This document shows positions 7,352 to 16,891 of a stretch of DNA of 64,000 bases, in pieces. The translations under genes and the position numbers were made by a program. The notes beneath the pieces were generated by a model, which saw only the letters and a program-made list of their open reading frames with translations, searched no databases and was not told where the DNA came from. The stretch is from contig CALWLJ010000019.1 in assembly GCA_944381495.1 (NCBI GenBank), forward strand, positions 1 to 64,000, given 5' to 3'. The stretch's first letter is position 1, and each line of letters begins with the position of its first letter. The DNA is from an uncultured Mediterraneibacter sp. (GTDB taxonomy: Bacteria; Bacillota; Clostridia; Lachnospirales; Lachnospiraceae).

Positions 7352-8704
7352 TTATGCCTTTCTGTATTTTTTTATGTAATATACGATAAAAGCTGCCGCT
7401 GTCAGGATCCAGGTTACCGGATAGCTGTAGATGATGGCCGGGATCGTCGGTGAGATATGCATGACGCCGATCAGCCAGATAATACGGAAGACACATACAC
7501 CGAACAGTGTGATCACTACTGGAACGATAACATCTCCTACCCCTCTCAGGGAGCCGGCCAGAATTTCGATAAAGACGTAGACGATATACCAGGGCATGAT
7601 CAGCTGCATCATTTCGGAGCCGATCCGGATTACCGAAGTGTCCGTGGTAAAGAGCCGGAAGAAGAGACTGCGACCGAATACCAGGATAATGACAAGCACC
7701 GTTGAAACTGCAAGATCAATAAGGAGGCATACAAGGGTGCTCTTTCTTACCCGTTCCATTTTTCCGGCGCCGTAGTTCTGCCCTACAAAGGTAGTGATGG
7801 AGATACCAAAGGCTGTACTGATCATCCAGAAGAGAGCGTCCAGTTTGCCGAAGGCAGACCATGCGGCTACAGTATCGGTTCCAAATGAGTTGATGGCGGT
7901 CAGGATTGCTATGTTGGTGATGGCAAAGAGGATAGATTCGAATCCGGTAGGAAGCCCCATCTTCAGCTGGCTGGCCAGCATCTTTCTGTGGAACCGGATC
8001 TGGCGCAGGTGCAGTTTCAGGAGACCGTCTGCACGGATCAGACGGAAAGTGACCAGACCGGCGCTGACAGCCTGGGCAATGAGAGTGGCTATTGCCACAC
8101 CCATGACTCCCAGGTGGAATACTACTACAAAGGTGATATCCAGCACGATGTTGATCAGACAGCAGACGATCAGATAGTAGAGAGGGCGTCTGGAGTCGCC
8201 TGTAGCCCGAAGGATACTGGAACCCATGTTGTAGATGAGCACGAATATAATCCCTGCAAAGTAGATTCGAAGGTATATGGAGGATCCCTCTATGGTTTCG
8301 GAAGGCGTGTTCATCAGGCGGAGCATGGCAGGTGTAAGCAGGATGCCGGCAAAAGTCAGTATGATCCCTCCTGCAACGGCAATAGCGTAGGCATTGTGCA
8401 GTCCTTCATTAGCGGAACGGACGTCTTTTGCCCCGGTGAACTGGGCGATGGTGATGGATGCGCCGGAGGAAAGTCCTGTGAAGAACCCTACTACCAGAGA
8501 TACGACCTGGGCGGAGGATCCGCCTACACTGGCTAATGCCTCCGTTCCTACAAACTGTCCTACGATCACAGTATCAATGGTGTTATATAACTGCTGAAAG
8601 AATGTTCCAAGCAGGATGGGGAAAAAGAAGATCAGCAGCTGTTTCCAGATTACGCCCTCAGTGATCTGATTCTTTTTTTTGGCTGTCTCAGTCATGATTT
8701 TCAA
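7352..8704 (-). CDS. MATE family efflux transporter
   Basis: 450-residue inner-membrane protein with twelve predicted helices in two pseudo-symmetric halves. The N-terminal MATE pattern ([27 protein letters not shown]) and its counterpart in the second half ([21 protein letters not shown]) are typical. These proteins export cationic drugs, metabolites or redox-active compounds using a Na+ or H+ gradient; the substrate is not readable. It is a single gene, convergent towards the tRNA-Cys region and divergent from asnS. Length and hydropathy are normal. Confidence 0.9.
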   Translation of the reverse strand: MKIMTETAKKKNQITEGVIWKQLLIFFFPILLGTFFQQLYNTIDTVIVGQFVGTEALASVGGSSAQVVSLVVGFFTGLSSGASITIAQFTGAKDVRSANEGLHNAYAIAVAGGIILTFAGILLTPAMLRLMNTPSETIEGSSIYLRIYFAGIIFVLIYNMGSSILRATGDSRRPLYYLIVCCLINIVLDITFVVVFHLGVMGVAIATLIAQAVSAGLVTFRLIRADGLLKLHLRQIRFHRKMLASQLKMGLPTGFESILFAITNIAILTAINSFGTDTVAAWSAFGKLDALFWMISTAFGISITTFVGQNYGAGKMERVRKSTLVCLLIDLAVSTVLVIILVFGRSLFFRLFTTDTSVIRIGSEMMQLIMPWYIVYVFIEILAGSLRGVGDVIVPVVITLFGVCVFRIIWLIGVMHISPTIPAIIYSYPVTWILTAAAFIVYYIKKYRKA

Positions 8705-8864
8705 TTCCTTTCATGGCAATCTGCCCTGTCGGGCCGCTTTTTCATGTCTTTACAGGTCTCAGAGTCATACCCTTCATTTCTGCAGGAAACGCATGACCTT
8801 TTGACCCTGGCAACATCATATATTATCATCCCTGCAGGATTTTACAATAGGAAACTGAAATTTG

Positions 8865-8893
8865 TTTACGGTTTGGGCGCAGGGTGCTATAAT
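8865..8893 (+). promoter_or_regulatory. asnS promoter
   Basis: TTTACG (8865-8870), a 17-bp spacer and TATAAT (8888-8893), 82 bp before the ATG. No T-box specifier or antiterminator motif is seen in the leader. Confidence 0.6.
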
Positions 8894-8974
8894 GTCAATA
8901 TTGACAGCAGAAAAGACGGGTATGGGGGCCCTGTTTTTCTGTGGAGAATATATCTATTTGAAGGAGTTTTTGGT

Positions 8975-10366
8975 ATGGAACTTACAACAATTCGTGAATT
9001 ATTTAAAAACAGGGAGGCATATCTGGATCAGAAAGTGACCGTTGGGGGCTGGGTACGCAGCATCCGCGATTCCAAGACATTTGGATTTATGGTACTCAAT
9101 GACGGATCCTATTTCCAGACTTTGCAGGTCGTTTATCATGATAAAATGGAGAACTTTGCAGAGATTTCCAAGCTGAACGTAGGTGCGGCTGTTATTGTTA
9201 CCGGAACACTTGTGGCGACGCCCCAGGCGAAGCAGCCTTTTGAGATCCAGGCAGATGAAGTTCAGGTGGAAGGTGCGTCCGCTCCGGATTATCCTCTGCA
9301 GAAGAAACGGCACAGTTTCGAATATCTCAGGACAATTTCTCATCTCCGCCCCAGAACGAATACGTTCCAGGCAGTATTCCGTGTGCGTTCCCTGGCAGCT
9401 TATGCAATCCATAAGTTTTTCCAGGAGAGAGGATTTGTCTATGTGCATACTCCGCTGATCACTGGCAGCGACTGTGAGGGCGCGGGAGAGATGTTCCGGG
9501 TTACAACACTGGATATGGAAAATATTCCGAAGAATGAGGACGGTACGGTTGACTACACGAAGGATTTCTTCGGAAAGGAGACAAGCCTGACGGTCAGCGG
9601 ACAGCTAAACGGCGAGACTTACGCCCAGGCGTTCCGCAGCATTTATACATTTGGACCTACGTTCCGCGCGGAGAACTCCAACACAACGAGACATGCGGCG
9701 GAGTTCTGGATGATCGAGCCGGAGATCGCGTTCGCTGATCTGGACGATGATATGGAGCTGGCGGAGGATATGCTGAAGTATATTATCAACTATGTTCTGG
9801 AAAACGCACCGGAAGAGATGAATTTCTTTAATTCTTTTGTAGACAAGGGACTGCTTGACCGGCTTCATAATGTAGTAAACTCGGATTTTGCCCGTGTGAC
9901 TTATACAGAGGCAGTTGATATTCTGGCTAAGAATAACGATAAGTTCGAATATAAAGTATCATGGGGATGTGATCTTCAGACCGAACATGAGCGGTATCTG
10001 ACGGAGCAGGTATATAAGAGACCGGTGTTTGTGACGGACTATCCGAAGGAGATCAAGGCCTTCTATATGAAACAGAATGATGACGGCAAGACAGTTGCAG
10101 CAGTGGACTGTCTGGTGCCGGGAATCGGCGAGATCATCGGAGGAAGCCAGAGAGAGGACGATTATGACAAGCTGCTGAACCGTATGAAGGAGCTTGGCCT
10201 GAAGGAAGAGGACTATCAGTTCTATCTGGATCTGAGAAAATACGGCTCTACCAGACATGCAGGATTTGGTCTCGGATTTGAGCGCTGTGTGATGTATCTG
10301 ACAGGTATGTCCAATATCCGTGACGTAATCCCGTTCCCGAGAACGGTAAATAACTGCGAACTGTAA
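8975..10366 (+). CDS. asnS: asparaginyl-tRNA synthetase
   Basis: Charges tRNA-Asn with asparagine in the cytoplasm. 463 residues from the ATG at 8975, preceded by AAGGAG at 8961-8966; the frame stays open further upstream, but that stretch (from 8744) is leader. An N-terminal OB-fold anticodon domain (residues ~1-125, [14 protein letters not shown]) is followed by a class II catalytic domain. Motif 2 is near [21 protein letters not shown] and motif 3 is [13 protein letters not shown] near the C terminus. Length matches bacterial AsnRS. The next gene begins ~200 bp downstream after a hairpin-rich gap. Confidence 0.96.
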   Translation: MELTTIRELFKNREAYLDQKVTVGGWVRSIRDSKTFGFMVLNDGSYFQTLQVVYHDKMENFAEISKLNVGAAVIVTGTLVATPQAKQPFEIQADEVQVEGASAPDYPLQKKRHSFEYLRTISHLRPRTNTFQAVFRVRSLAAYAIHKFFQERGFVYVHTPLITGSDCEGAGEMFRVTTLDMENIPKNEDGTVDYTKDFFGKETSLTVSGQLNGETYAQAFRSIYTFGPTFRAENSNTTRHAAEFWMIEPEIAFADLDDDMELAEDMLKYIINYVLENAPEEMNFFNSFVDKGLLDRLHNVVNSDFARVTYTEAVDILAKNNDKFEYKVSWGCDLQTEHERYLTEQVYKRPVFVTDYPKEIKAFYMKQNDDGKTVAAVDCLVPGIGEIIGGSQREDDYDKLLNRMKELGLKEEDYQFYLDLRKYGSTRHAGFGLGFERCVMYLTGMSNIRDVIPFPRTVNNCEL

Positions 10367-10412
10367 TGTTCGATCCGCGGCGGTTTTACCTGTGCTGCGC
10401 AGGAAGAGAGAG

Positions 10413-10540
10413 GTGCTGCCCGGCGGAAAGCAATCCGCCGCGGCAGCATCTTGCGTGATAAGCCCGGTAAACAGCAATGGTGCTGCCGGACATGGTATCA
10501 TGGCAGAGCCGGATAGGGGAAGCGAATCTTCTTCTATCCG
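10413..10540. repeat. two hairpins between asnS and the SbcD-like gene
   Basis: The first pairs GTGCTGCC and GGCGGA with TCCGCC and GGCAGCAT (about 10413-10450), with one bulge and no T-run. The second, 10510-10540, pairs CGGATAG with CTATCCG and inside that GAAG with CTTC, then runs into ATTTATTA. The second strongly resembles the hairpin at 25345-25366 before the pyridoxamine kinase gene, sharing GGATAGGGGAA and CTATCCGATTT. Confidence 0.65.
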
Positions 10541-10568
10541 ATTTATTATATACAGACAGGAGGAGCTT

Positions 10569-11624
10569 ATGAGATTTATCCATATTGCTGACGTTCATCT
10601 TGGCGCGGAGCCGGATGCAGGGAAGGCATACAGCGGGCAGAGACCAAGAGAGCTGTGGGATACTTTGGAACACGTGATTAATATCTGTGAGAAGGAGCAG
10701 ACGGATTTACTGTTGATTGCCGGAGATCTGTTTCACCGTCAGCCGCTTATGCGCGAGCTGAAGGAGGTTGACTATCTGTTCTCAACCCTGACTCATACTC
10801 AGGTTGTTCTCATTGCGGGCAATCATGATTATATACGGAGGGATTCCTATTATCGGACATTTGAGTGGAGCGAAAATGTGTACCCTCTTTTCGGGGAGAA
10901 TCCGGAGTATGCAGATTTTCCGGAGCTGGACACTGCGGTGTACGGCCTCAGTTATCACCGAAGAGAAATCCGGGAGCCTTTGTATGATCGTTTTCAGGCA
11001 CAGGGGATAAGGCGGCATGAGATTCTTCTGGCTCACGGAGGAGATGAGAAGCATATTCCCTTCAGTGCTGCCGCACTTGAGAGGTCAGGATTTGACTATG
11101 TGGCGTTGGGGCATATTCATAAGCCGCAGGCGGTCCGGAAGAACCGGATTGTTTATGCAGGAGCGCTGGAACCGGTGGATGTGAATGATGTCGGGCCCCA
11201 CGGGTATGTGCGGGGCGAGATTTCCGGGGAGGAGACGAGGGTGCAGTGGGTGCCCTGTGCAAAACGCAGATATATCCATTTAGAAGTAACTGTGGAGGAA
11301 GAGGATACTCTTGGCAGTCTGAGGCGAAAGATCAGAGAAAAGCAGGAAGAAGAAGGAAATGAAAATATTTACAAAATAATATTAAAAGGACACAGGAGCG
11401 AGGATTTCTCTATAGATATCCGGGATATCTGCGACAGCGGAAATATTGTGGAAGTATCGGATCAGACAATCCCTGCACTGGATCTGGAGAAGATCCGCAG
11501 GGAGAATCAGGGAAATCTGATCGGGGCATATATACGCCGGTTTGAGAACTGCAGGCCGGGAAGCGTAGAATATCAGGCATTGTGCGAAGGAGTGGAAATT
11601 CTGCTTGCAAACCGCAGGGGGTAA
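10569..11624 (+). CDS. metallophosphoesterase, SbcD/YhaO type DNA repair nuclease subunit
   Basis: 351 residues from the ATG at 10569 (AGGAGG 8 bases upstream). All calcineurin-like metal-binding motifs are present: DVHLG (8-12), GDLFH, GNHD, AHGG and GHIH, as in Mre11/SbcD/YhaO. The following gene encodes the SMC-like ATPase, 5 bases away, so this is the nuclease half of an SbcCD-like complex that would process DNA ends or hairpins. Length and pairing match B. subtilis YhaO-YhaN better than SbcD-SbcC. Confidence 0.85.
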   Translation: MRFIHIADVHLGAEPDAGKAYSGQRPRELWDTLEHVINICEKEQTDLLLIAGDLFHRQPLMRELKEVDYLFSTLTHTQVVLIAGNHDYIRRDSYYRTFEWSENVYPLFGENPEYADFPELDTAVYGLSYHRREIREPLYDRFQAQGIRRHEILLAHGGDEKHIPFSAAALERSGFDYVALGHIHKPQAVRKNRIVYAGALEPVDVNDVGPHGYVRGEISGEETRVQWVPCAKRRYIHLEVTVEEEDTLGSLRRKIREKQEEEGNENIYKIILKGHRSEDFSIDIRDICDSGNIVEVSDQTIPALDLEKIRRENQGNLIGAYIRRFENCRPGSVEYQALCEGVEILLANRRG

Positions 11625-11629
11625 AAAAT

Positions 11630-13222
11630 ATGGTCATAACAGAACTGTACATAAAGAGTTTTGGAAAATTTACAGAAGAGCATTTCCGGCTGCATGACGG
11701 CGTGCAGGTCATATACGGGGAAAATGAATTCGGAAAGTCTACGATCCATGCCTTTATCCGTGCCATGCTCTTCGGTCTGGAGCGGGGCAGAGGAAAGGCT
11801 GCTGCAAAGGATAATTTTATCAGGTATGAGCCCTGGGATAATCCGGGCAGTTATTCCGGGGTTATGAGATTTGTGTGCGGAGGCAGGAGCTTCCGGCTGG
11901 AGAGGCGGTTTGACCGGGGCGGAAAGTCTGCTTCCCTGATCTGCGAAGATGACGGGGAGGAATTGTCTGTAGAACACGGAGACCTGGATGTGCTGCTGGG
12001 CGGGATGAGTCCTGCGCTTTTTGACAGTACGGTATCGGTCGGCCAGCTGATGGCAAAGCCCGGGCAGGGTCTGGCAGAGAGTCTGAAAAACTACGCTGCC
12101 AATTATTATGAGACCGGCGGAGAGATTGATCTCAACGGTGCGTTGTCAGACCTCCATGAGAAGAGAAAAAATGTGGATCGTCAATTCAGACAGGCCGTCT
12201 CTGAGCGGGAGGAACGGCGGGGCAGACTTCTGCAGGAGTGCAGATATCTGGAAGACGATATGGACAGGCTGCACAATGAATATGAGAAAAATGCCAGGGA
12301 ATGGAAACAATATAAAAAAGAGGAAGAAAAGCCAAAAGATATGGTTTTGCCTGGAGGCGAAGAAAAGGAAGCAGAGGAGAATACGTCTGTGGACAGCGCC
12401 CGCAGCCTGCTGTCTGCCGGGACGGCAGGAGTACTGATCGGAATCATTGGCACCGCATGGGGCGCGTTTATGGGGGGAATGAACCTGACAGGGCAGGGAC
12501 TGCCGTTTATGGCTATCGCCGGAGTAATATTTGTGATCGGGCTGCTCCTTTTGGGTGCAGGAATATCTTCCTATATAAAAGAAAAAAAGAGCGAAGCCAG
12601 ACGGAAAAAGAACAGCAACTTTACGGAAGCACGGGAAGATGACGTGAAAAAAGAGGCGGGAGAGTGTGAGGAAAAGAAACGTATTCGCTGGGAGATGGAA
12701 CGAATCCGCGCAGAGTGGAAGGAAAAAGAAATACGGTGCAGCAATCTGAAAGAACAGTATGATGAGATGGGCCCGGGGGAAGAAGAAAAAGCACTGGAGG
12801 AAACAAGACGGGCTCTTGAGCTCGCAGAGGAGCAGATGAAAATTGCCGCCCGGGAGCTGGGCGGACAGACAGCAGGACTTCTGAATCAGAGGGCTTCAGA
12901 AATATTTTCAGAGCTGACAGAAGGAAAATACAGAAGTATGAACGTAAGCGAAGAAAACCAGATATCCGTCTGGGACGGCATCCGCAGAATTCCAGCTGAA
13001 CGGCTGAGCAGAGGCACACTGGAGCAAGTATATTTTGCCGTGCGGATGGCAGCGGCAGAGATCCTGCAGGACGAAGAGATGCCCCTGATCCTGGATGAAA
13101 CATTTGCATTTTATGATGAGAAAAGACTGAATTGTGTGTTAAAATGGTTGAGCAGGCAGCAAAGACAGGTTATAATATTGACTTGTCATAAGAGGGAAGA
13201 GGAAATTTTAAGAAAATTCTGA
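11630..13222 (+). CDS. compact YhaN-like SMC/Rad50-type ATPase with membrane segments
   Basis: 530 residues from the ATG at 11630 with an AGGGGG ribosome site. N-terminal Rad50-like half: SFGKF and Walker A GENEFGKST (30-38). C-terminal half: signature RLSRGTLEQ (~456-464), Walker B LILDETFAFYD and switch His ILTCHKR. Between them lie short charged coiled coils and two hydrophobic segments (~residues 262-285 and 292-313), as reported for YhaN-type proteins. At ~530 residues it is far shorter than B. subtilis YhaN (~960) because the coiled coil is reduced. It partners the nuclease encoded just upstream. Confidence 0.8.
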   Translation: MVITELYIKSFGKFTEEHFRLHDGVQVIYGENEFGKSTIHAFIRAMLFGLERGRGKAAAKDNFIRYEPWDNPGSYSGVMRFVCGGRSFRLERRFDRGGKSASLICEDDGEELSVEHGDLDVLLGGMSPALFDSTVSVGQLMAKPGQGLAESLKNYAANYYETGGEIDLNGALSDLHEKRKNVDRQFRQAVSEREERRGRLLQECRYLEDDMDRLHNEYEKNAREWKQYKKEEEKPKDMVLPGGEEKEAEENTSVDSARSLLSAGTAGVLIGIIGTAWGAFMGGMNLTGQGLPFMAIAGVIFVIGLLLLGAGISSYIKEKKSEARRKKNSNFTEAREDDVKKEAGECEEKKRIRWEMERIRAEWKEKEIRCSNLKEQYDEMGPGEEEKALEETRRALELAEEQMKIAARELGGQTAGLLNQRASEIFSELTEGKYRSMNVSEENQISVWDGIRRIPAERLSRGTLEQVYFAVRMAAAEILQDEEMPLILDETFAFYDEKRLNCVLKWLSRQQRQVIILTCHKREEEILRKF

Positions 13223-13269
13223 TAGATATAATTGTAAAACCTGCCACTTTTTGAGGAAGGAAGAGATAC

Positions 13270-14604
13270 ATGAAGATAGAATTGCCAAGAAAGGTGATTA
13301 TGATCATTAATAATCTGCAGCTTCACGGCTATGAGGCATTTGCTGTGGGGGGATGTGTCCGTGATTCTATTCTGGCCAGGCGGCCTCAGGATTGGGATAT
13401 CACCACGTCGGCCAGACCGGAGGAGATCAAGCGGCTGTTTCGAAGGACGGTGGACACCGGGATCGAGCATGGTACGGTGACAGTCCTGCTGGGCAAGGAC
13501 AGTTTTGAGGTTACTACTTACCGGGTGGATGGAGCCTATGAGGACAGCAGACATCCCAGTGAAGTACGGTTTACGAACCGGCTGGAGGAGGATCTGAAAC
13601 GGCGTGACTTTACGATCAATGCCATGGCGTACAATGATGATGTGCGGCTGGTGGATGCCTTTGGCGGTATGCAGGATCTGAACCATCATCTGATCCGGTG
13701 TGTGGGAAACCCGGTGGAGCGTTTTTCTGAGGATGCTCTGCGGATCCTGCGGGCAGTCCGTTTCTCTGCGCAGCTCAATTTCCCTATTGAGCCGGAGACG
13801 GCGGAGGCGATCAGGAAACTGGCGCCGAATCTGAGAAATATCAGTGCGGAGCGGATACAGGCGGAGCTGGTCAAGCTGCTGGTGTCTCCTCATCCTGAAA
13901 GGCTCCAGGATGCATATGAGCTTGGCATTACCCGGATCATCCTTCCGGAATGGGATGCAATGGTCGGCGTGGAACAGAATACGCCGCATCACAAATACGA
14001 TGTTGCGGAGCATACGCTTCGGGCGATGAAGAATGTGAAGCGTGATAAGATCCTTCGGCTCACCATGCTGTTCCATGATATGGGCAAGCCGGCCGTAAGG
14101 ACAACAGATGAGAATGGGCGGGATCACTTTAAAGGCCATGCTCTTGTCAGTGAGGAGCTGGCCCGCAGGATCCTGCGCCGTTTGAAATTTGACAACGAAA
14201 CGATCCGCATTGTCACCCGCCTTGTCTGCTATCACGACTACCGCGTGGAGGCGACGCCGAAAAACGTCCGCCGGGCCATGAACCGGATCGGCGTAGATCT
14301 GTTTCCTTATTATCTGGCAGTACGGATGGCAGATGTGAAAGCGCAGAGTCCCTATCAGAGAAGAGAAAAGATCGAAAATATTGTTGAAATGCGCCGGCTT
14401 TACCAGGAAATCCTTGAGAAAAAGGAGTGCATCACCCTGAGACAGCTGGCGGTGAGTGGACGGGATCTGATGGATCTTGGCATGAAGCCGGGGCGTGAAC
14501 TGGGCAGTATGCTCAGTGAACTGCTGGAGTATGTGCTTGATGATCCGGAGCGCAATAAAAAGGAGATCCTGTGTAATTATGTAAAAGAAAAGCTTGAACT
14601 GTAA
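13270..14604 (+). CDS. cca: CCA-adding tRNA nucleotidyltransferase
   Basis: Adds or repairs the 3' CCA of tRNAs. 444 residues. Class II nucleotidyltransferase head: GGCVRDSIL and catalytic DWD in RRPQDWDIT (residues ~37-45), RRDFTINAMAY, then the neck with RILRAVRF. A C-terminal HD domain (LFHDMGKP, residues ~268-275, and YHDYR) is present, as in the PcnB/Cca-HD branch. The gene matters locally because the tRNA-Cys gene at 7080 lacks an encoded CCA. GGAAGGAAG precedes the ATG. Confidence 0.93.
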   Translation: MKIELPRKVIMIINNLQLHGYEAFAVGGCVRDSILARRPQDWDITTSARPEEIKRLFRRTVDTGIEHGTVTVLLGKDSFEVTTYRVDGAYEDSRHPSEVRFTNRLEEDLKRRDFTINAMAYNDDVRLVDAFGGMQDLNHHLIRCVGNPVERFSEDALRILRAVRFSAQLNFPIEPETAEAIRKLAPNLRNISAERIQAELVKLLVSPHPERLQDAYELGITRIILPEWDAMVGVEQNTPHHKYDVAEHTLRAMKNVKRDKILRLTMLFHDMGKPAVRTTDENGRDHFKGHALVSEELARRILRRLKFDNETIRIVTRLVCYHDYRVEATPKNVRRAMNRIGVDLFPYYLAVRMADVKAQSPYQRREKIENIVEMRRLYQEILEKKECITLRQLAVSGRDLMDLGMKPGRELGSMLSELLEYVLDDPERNKKEILCNYVKEKLEL

Positions 14605-14710
14605 GCATACTCGGGCTGTCCCTTTCATAGATTAGAAAGAACCAGCATAGCAGTCTGCGTGTCCTGAAATGCAGCTGCTATATCAGACAAAAAGGAAACA
14701 GGGGGCAGCC

Positions 14711-15712
14711 ATGAGAGAGTATGAACTGGAAGTGTTGGAACACTATGATATGGAAGTCAGAGGCACCCGAAGAATCAGGGGTGCGTTTTTTTGCGAAACA
14801 GATAAGGGAACAATGCTGCTCAAAGAGACCCGGATATCAGAGCGGCGCGCTTCCCTGCTGTATTCAGTCCTGGATCATCTGGAGAAGGGGCAGGAACTGA
14901 AGGTTGATACACCGGTTTTCACCCGTGATCATGAGCTCCTTGTTATTTCTCGCGATGGAACAAAATACATGATGAAGAAATGGTTTCCGGGAAGAGAATG
15001 TGAAGTACGCCGGGAAAATGATCTGACCACAGCGGCAGAATCTCTGGCCAGGCTGCATTTGAAATTAAATGAAAGCAGTGCGGGAGAGATTGTCCCTGAT
15101 CCTCCGGTGCACAGGGACCCGTTGGAGGAACTTCTGAGACATAATCGGGAAATGAAGAAAGTGCGCACCTTTATCCGCGCCCGCGTGGCAAAGAATGAAT
15201 TTGAGTATTTGTATCTGGAGAGCTTTGAGAAAATGTATGCGCTGGCGGACCGTGTGTTTGCGCTGATGCAGGACTCGGGCTGCATGGATCTTTATAATAA
15301 GTCTATAACGGAAAAGACGATGGCCCACGGAGACTACAATTATCATAATGTCCTGATGCTGGCAGAGGGCACGGCCGTAACGAATTTTGAACATATATGT
15401 GTGGATATACAAGTGAGGGATCTGTACTATTTCTTAAGAAAAACAATGGAAAAGTATCATTGGAAACAAAAAACTGGACAGAATATTTTGAGGGCATATG
15501 AAAATATCAGACCTCTTTCTGTATCGGAGAGAAATTTTATCGGCCTTTTCCTTGCCTATCCTGAAAAATACTGGAAGATCGCCAGCGGATATTATCATTC
15601 CAATAAAGCGTGGCTTCAGGAAAAAAGTGTGGAAAAACTCAGAACGGCCATCCGTCAGTCAGAAGAAAAATACCGTTTCCTTGAGAACGTATTTTCCTTG
15701 AAAATCCTTTAA
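14711..15712 (+). CDS. CotS-family spore coat protein (kinase-like fold)
   Basis: 333 residues from the ATG at 14711 (GGGGGCAG upstream); the frame opens 14 codons earlier without a ribosome site. The fold is that of aminoglycoside/choline kinases: an N-terminal beta lobe and the Brenner motif HGDYNYHN (catalytic Asp and metal-binding Asn, residues ~211-218), then a DFE-like NFEHICVD in which the usual metal Asp is replaced by Asn. Such proteins (CotS, YutH, YsxE) are coat-associated in Bacillus. The altered NFE suggests a weak or dead kinase. It precedes the sporulation gene cluster. Confidence 0.75.
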   Translation: MREYELEVLEHYDMEVRGTRRIRGAFFCETDKGTMLLKETRISERRASLLYSVLDHLEKGQELKVDTPVFTRDHELLVISRDGTKYMMKKWFPGRECEVRRENDLTTAAESLARLHLKLNESSAGEIVPDPPVHRDPLEELLRHNREMKKVRTFIRARVAKNEFEYLYLESFEKMYALADRVFALMQDSGCMDLYNKSITEKTMAHGDYNYHNVLMLAEGTAVTNFEHICVDIQVRDLYYFLRKTMEKYHWKQKTGQNILRAYENIRPLSVSERNFIGLFLAYPEKYWKIASGYYHSNKAWLQEKSVEKLRTAIRQSEEKYRFLENVFSLKIL

Positions 15713-15752
15713 AATCGGGCAGAAAAATCTTTTAATACGGCCCTGAAAAATC

Positions 15753-15781
15753 TTGACAAAGACATATGAAACCGTTATAAC
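15753..15781 (+). promoter_or_regulatory. hup promoter
   Basis: TTGACA (15753-15758), 17-bp spacer and TATAAC (15776-15781): a near-consensus vegetative promoter with a ~90-nt leader containing a CCTG/CAGG stem-loop. Confidence 0.75.
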
Positions 15782-15870
15782 ATACATAAGGGTGATCCCT
15801 GTATGTGCAGGAAAGGGGACCTTAATAAGAAAATCAGATTGTATTCGGTACAATAAAGGAGGAATTATCC

Positions 15871-16143
15871 ATGAACAAAACAGAATTAGTAGCAGCTGTA
15901 GCAGAGCAGGCAGAGATTTCCAAAAAAGATGCGGAGAAAGCTTTAAAGGCATTTGTTGATGTTGTTACAGAGCAGCTTAAAGCAGGAGATAAAGTTCAGC
16001 TTGTTGGATTTGGAACATTTGAAGTAAGCGAGAGAGCTGCAAGAGAGGGAAGAAATCCACAGACAGGTGAGACAATGAAAATTGCTGCAAGCAAGGCTCC
16101 GAAGTTCAAAGCAGGAAAGGCTTTAAAAGACGCGATCAACTAA
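15871..16143 (+). CDS. hup: HU family DNA-binding protein
   Basis: 90-residue histone-like protein, the standard HU length. It starts [13 protein letters not shown] and has the DNA-binding beta arm [12 protein letters not shown] (residues ~55-66, with Pro63-type tip residues) and the C-terminal helix [11 protein letters not shown]. It bends and compacts DNA as a homodimer. It has its own strong promoter, AAAGGAGG at 15856-15863, and AT-lean codons typical of a highly expressed gene. It stands at the head of the rqcP-yabP-yabQ-divIC cluster, as in many Clostridia. Confidence 0.96.
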   Translation: MNKTELVAAVAEQAEISKKDAEKALKAFVDVVTEQLKAGDKVQLVGFGTFEVSERAAREGRNPQTGETMKIAASKAPKFKAGKALKDAIN

Positions 16144-16179
16144 TTCCGGATTTGCTCGAGGAATAAATATCTGAAAATC

Positions 16180-16219
16180 AGGCACTTATAATGCTGGTGT
16201 CCGGCATTGTAAGTGCCTT
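16180..16219 (+). terminator. partial terminator after hup
   Basis: Stem GGCACTTATAATGC/GCATTGTAAGTGCC with a short loop, followed by TTTATA. The T-run is weak, so read-through into rqcP is likely and would lower its level relative to HU. Confidence 0.55.
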
Positions 16220-16236
16220 TATACATGGAGGGAAAT

Positions 16237-16476
16237 ATGCGGTTAGACAAGTTTTTAAAAGTGTCCAGACTGATAAAAAGGCGGACTGTGGCAAACGAAG
16301 CCTGTGATGCAGGGCGTGTTATGGTAAACGGTAAGGCGGCCAAGGCGTCCGTGCAGGTAAAGACAGGGGATACCATAGAGATTCAGTTCGGAACAAAGGC
16401 AGTCAAAGTGGAAGTGCTTGATATCCAGGATACGACGAAAAAGGAAGAGGCAAAAGATCTTTTCCGGTACATCTGA
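16237..16476 (+). CDS. rqcP: S4-domain RNA-binding protein RqcP (YabO/Hsp15 type)
   Basis: 79 residues from the ATG at 16237 (GGAGGG 9 bases upstream; the longer frame from 16213 is inside the preceding hairpin). It is a single S4 domain: MRLDKFLKVSRLIKRRTVA, then NGKAAKASVQVKTGD. In B. subtilis this protein works with RqcH in ribosome-associated quality control, threading poly-Ala tails on stalled nascent chains. Position between hup and yabP matches the B. subtilis yabO locus. Confidence 0.92.
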   Translation: MRLDKFLKVSRLIKRRTVANEACDAGRVMVNGKAAKASVQVKTGDTIEIQFGTKAVKVEVLDIQDTTKKEEAKDLFRYI

Positions 16477-16595
16477 ATCATAACCCGCTGTGAGCTGTCA
16501 TAACCTCGTACATTTTTTCATATATATCAGATGGGGACGCCGCGCAGGAAGGCAGAGGCATTCTTGAATCAGAATGAAGAAAGGGGAGCTGGCAG

Positions 16596-16880
16596 ATGGA
16601 GGAACAGCGGATAGCAAAGGCACATAAGCTGGTCGTAAATAACAGAAAAACAAGTATGGTGACAGGAGTGCTGGATGTCCTGTCCTTTGATCTCAACGAA
16701 ATATTGCTGGAAACAGAACAGGGAATGCTCATGGTGAAGGGGACAGATCTTCATGTTAATCGTCTGAGTGTTGAAAAGGGAGAGGTGGATCTGTCCGGAA
16801 ATATTGACAGTATTGCATATTCAAGCGTATCACAGACAGGGCATCAGGGGGAAGGATTCCTGTCTAAGCTTTTTAAGTAG
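16596..16880 (+). CDS. yabP: sporulation protein YabP
   Basis: 94 residues, the usual length. The YabP/YqfC pattern is clear: N-terminal helix, GVLDVLSFDLNEILLETEQG, then MLMVKGTDLHVNRLSVEKGEVDL and a final SIAYS. It is required with YabQ for spore cortex assembly in the mother cell in B. subtilis. GGGGAGC lies 10 bases before the ATG. yabQ follows after 11 bases, so the two form one unit. Confidence 0.93.
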   Translation: MEEQRIAKAHKLVVNNRKTSMVTGVLDVLSFDLNEILLETEQGMLMVKGTDLHVNRLSVEKGEVDLSGNIDSIAYSSVSQTGHQGEGFLSKLFK

Positions 16881-16891
16881 GTGATGATCCT

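Noticed and set aside
8744-8974. T-box leader or long N-terminal extension of asnS
   Set aside because: No T-box motif, and the first ~77 codons of the open frame cover a promoter and leader; the protein aligns from 8975.
13186-14628. 480-codon open frame on the minus strand, antisense to cca
   Set aside because: cca has full family motifs. The antisense frame shows no domain, is His/Arg/Gln rich as expected of a shadow frame, and has no ribosome site.
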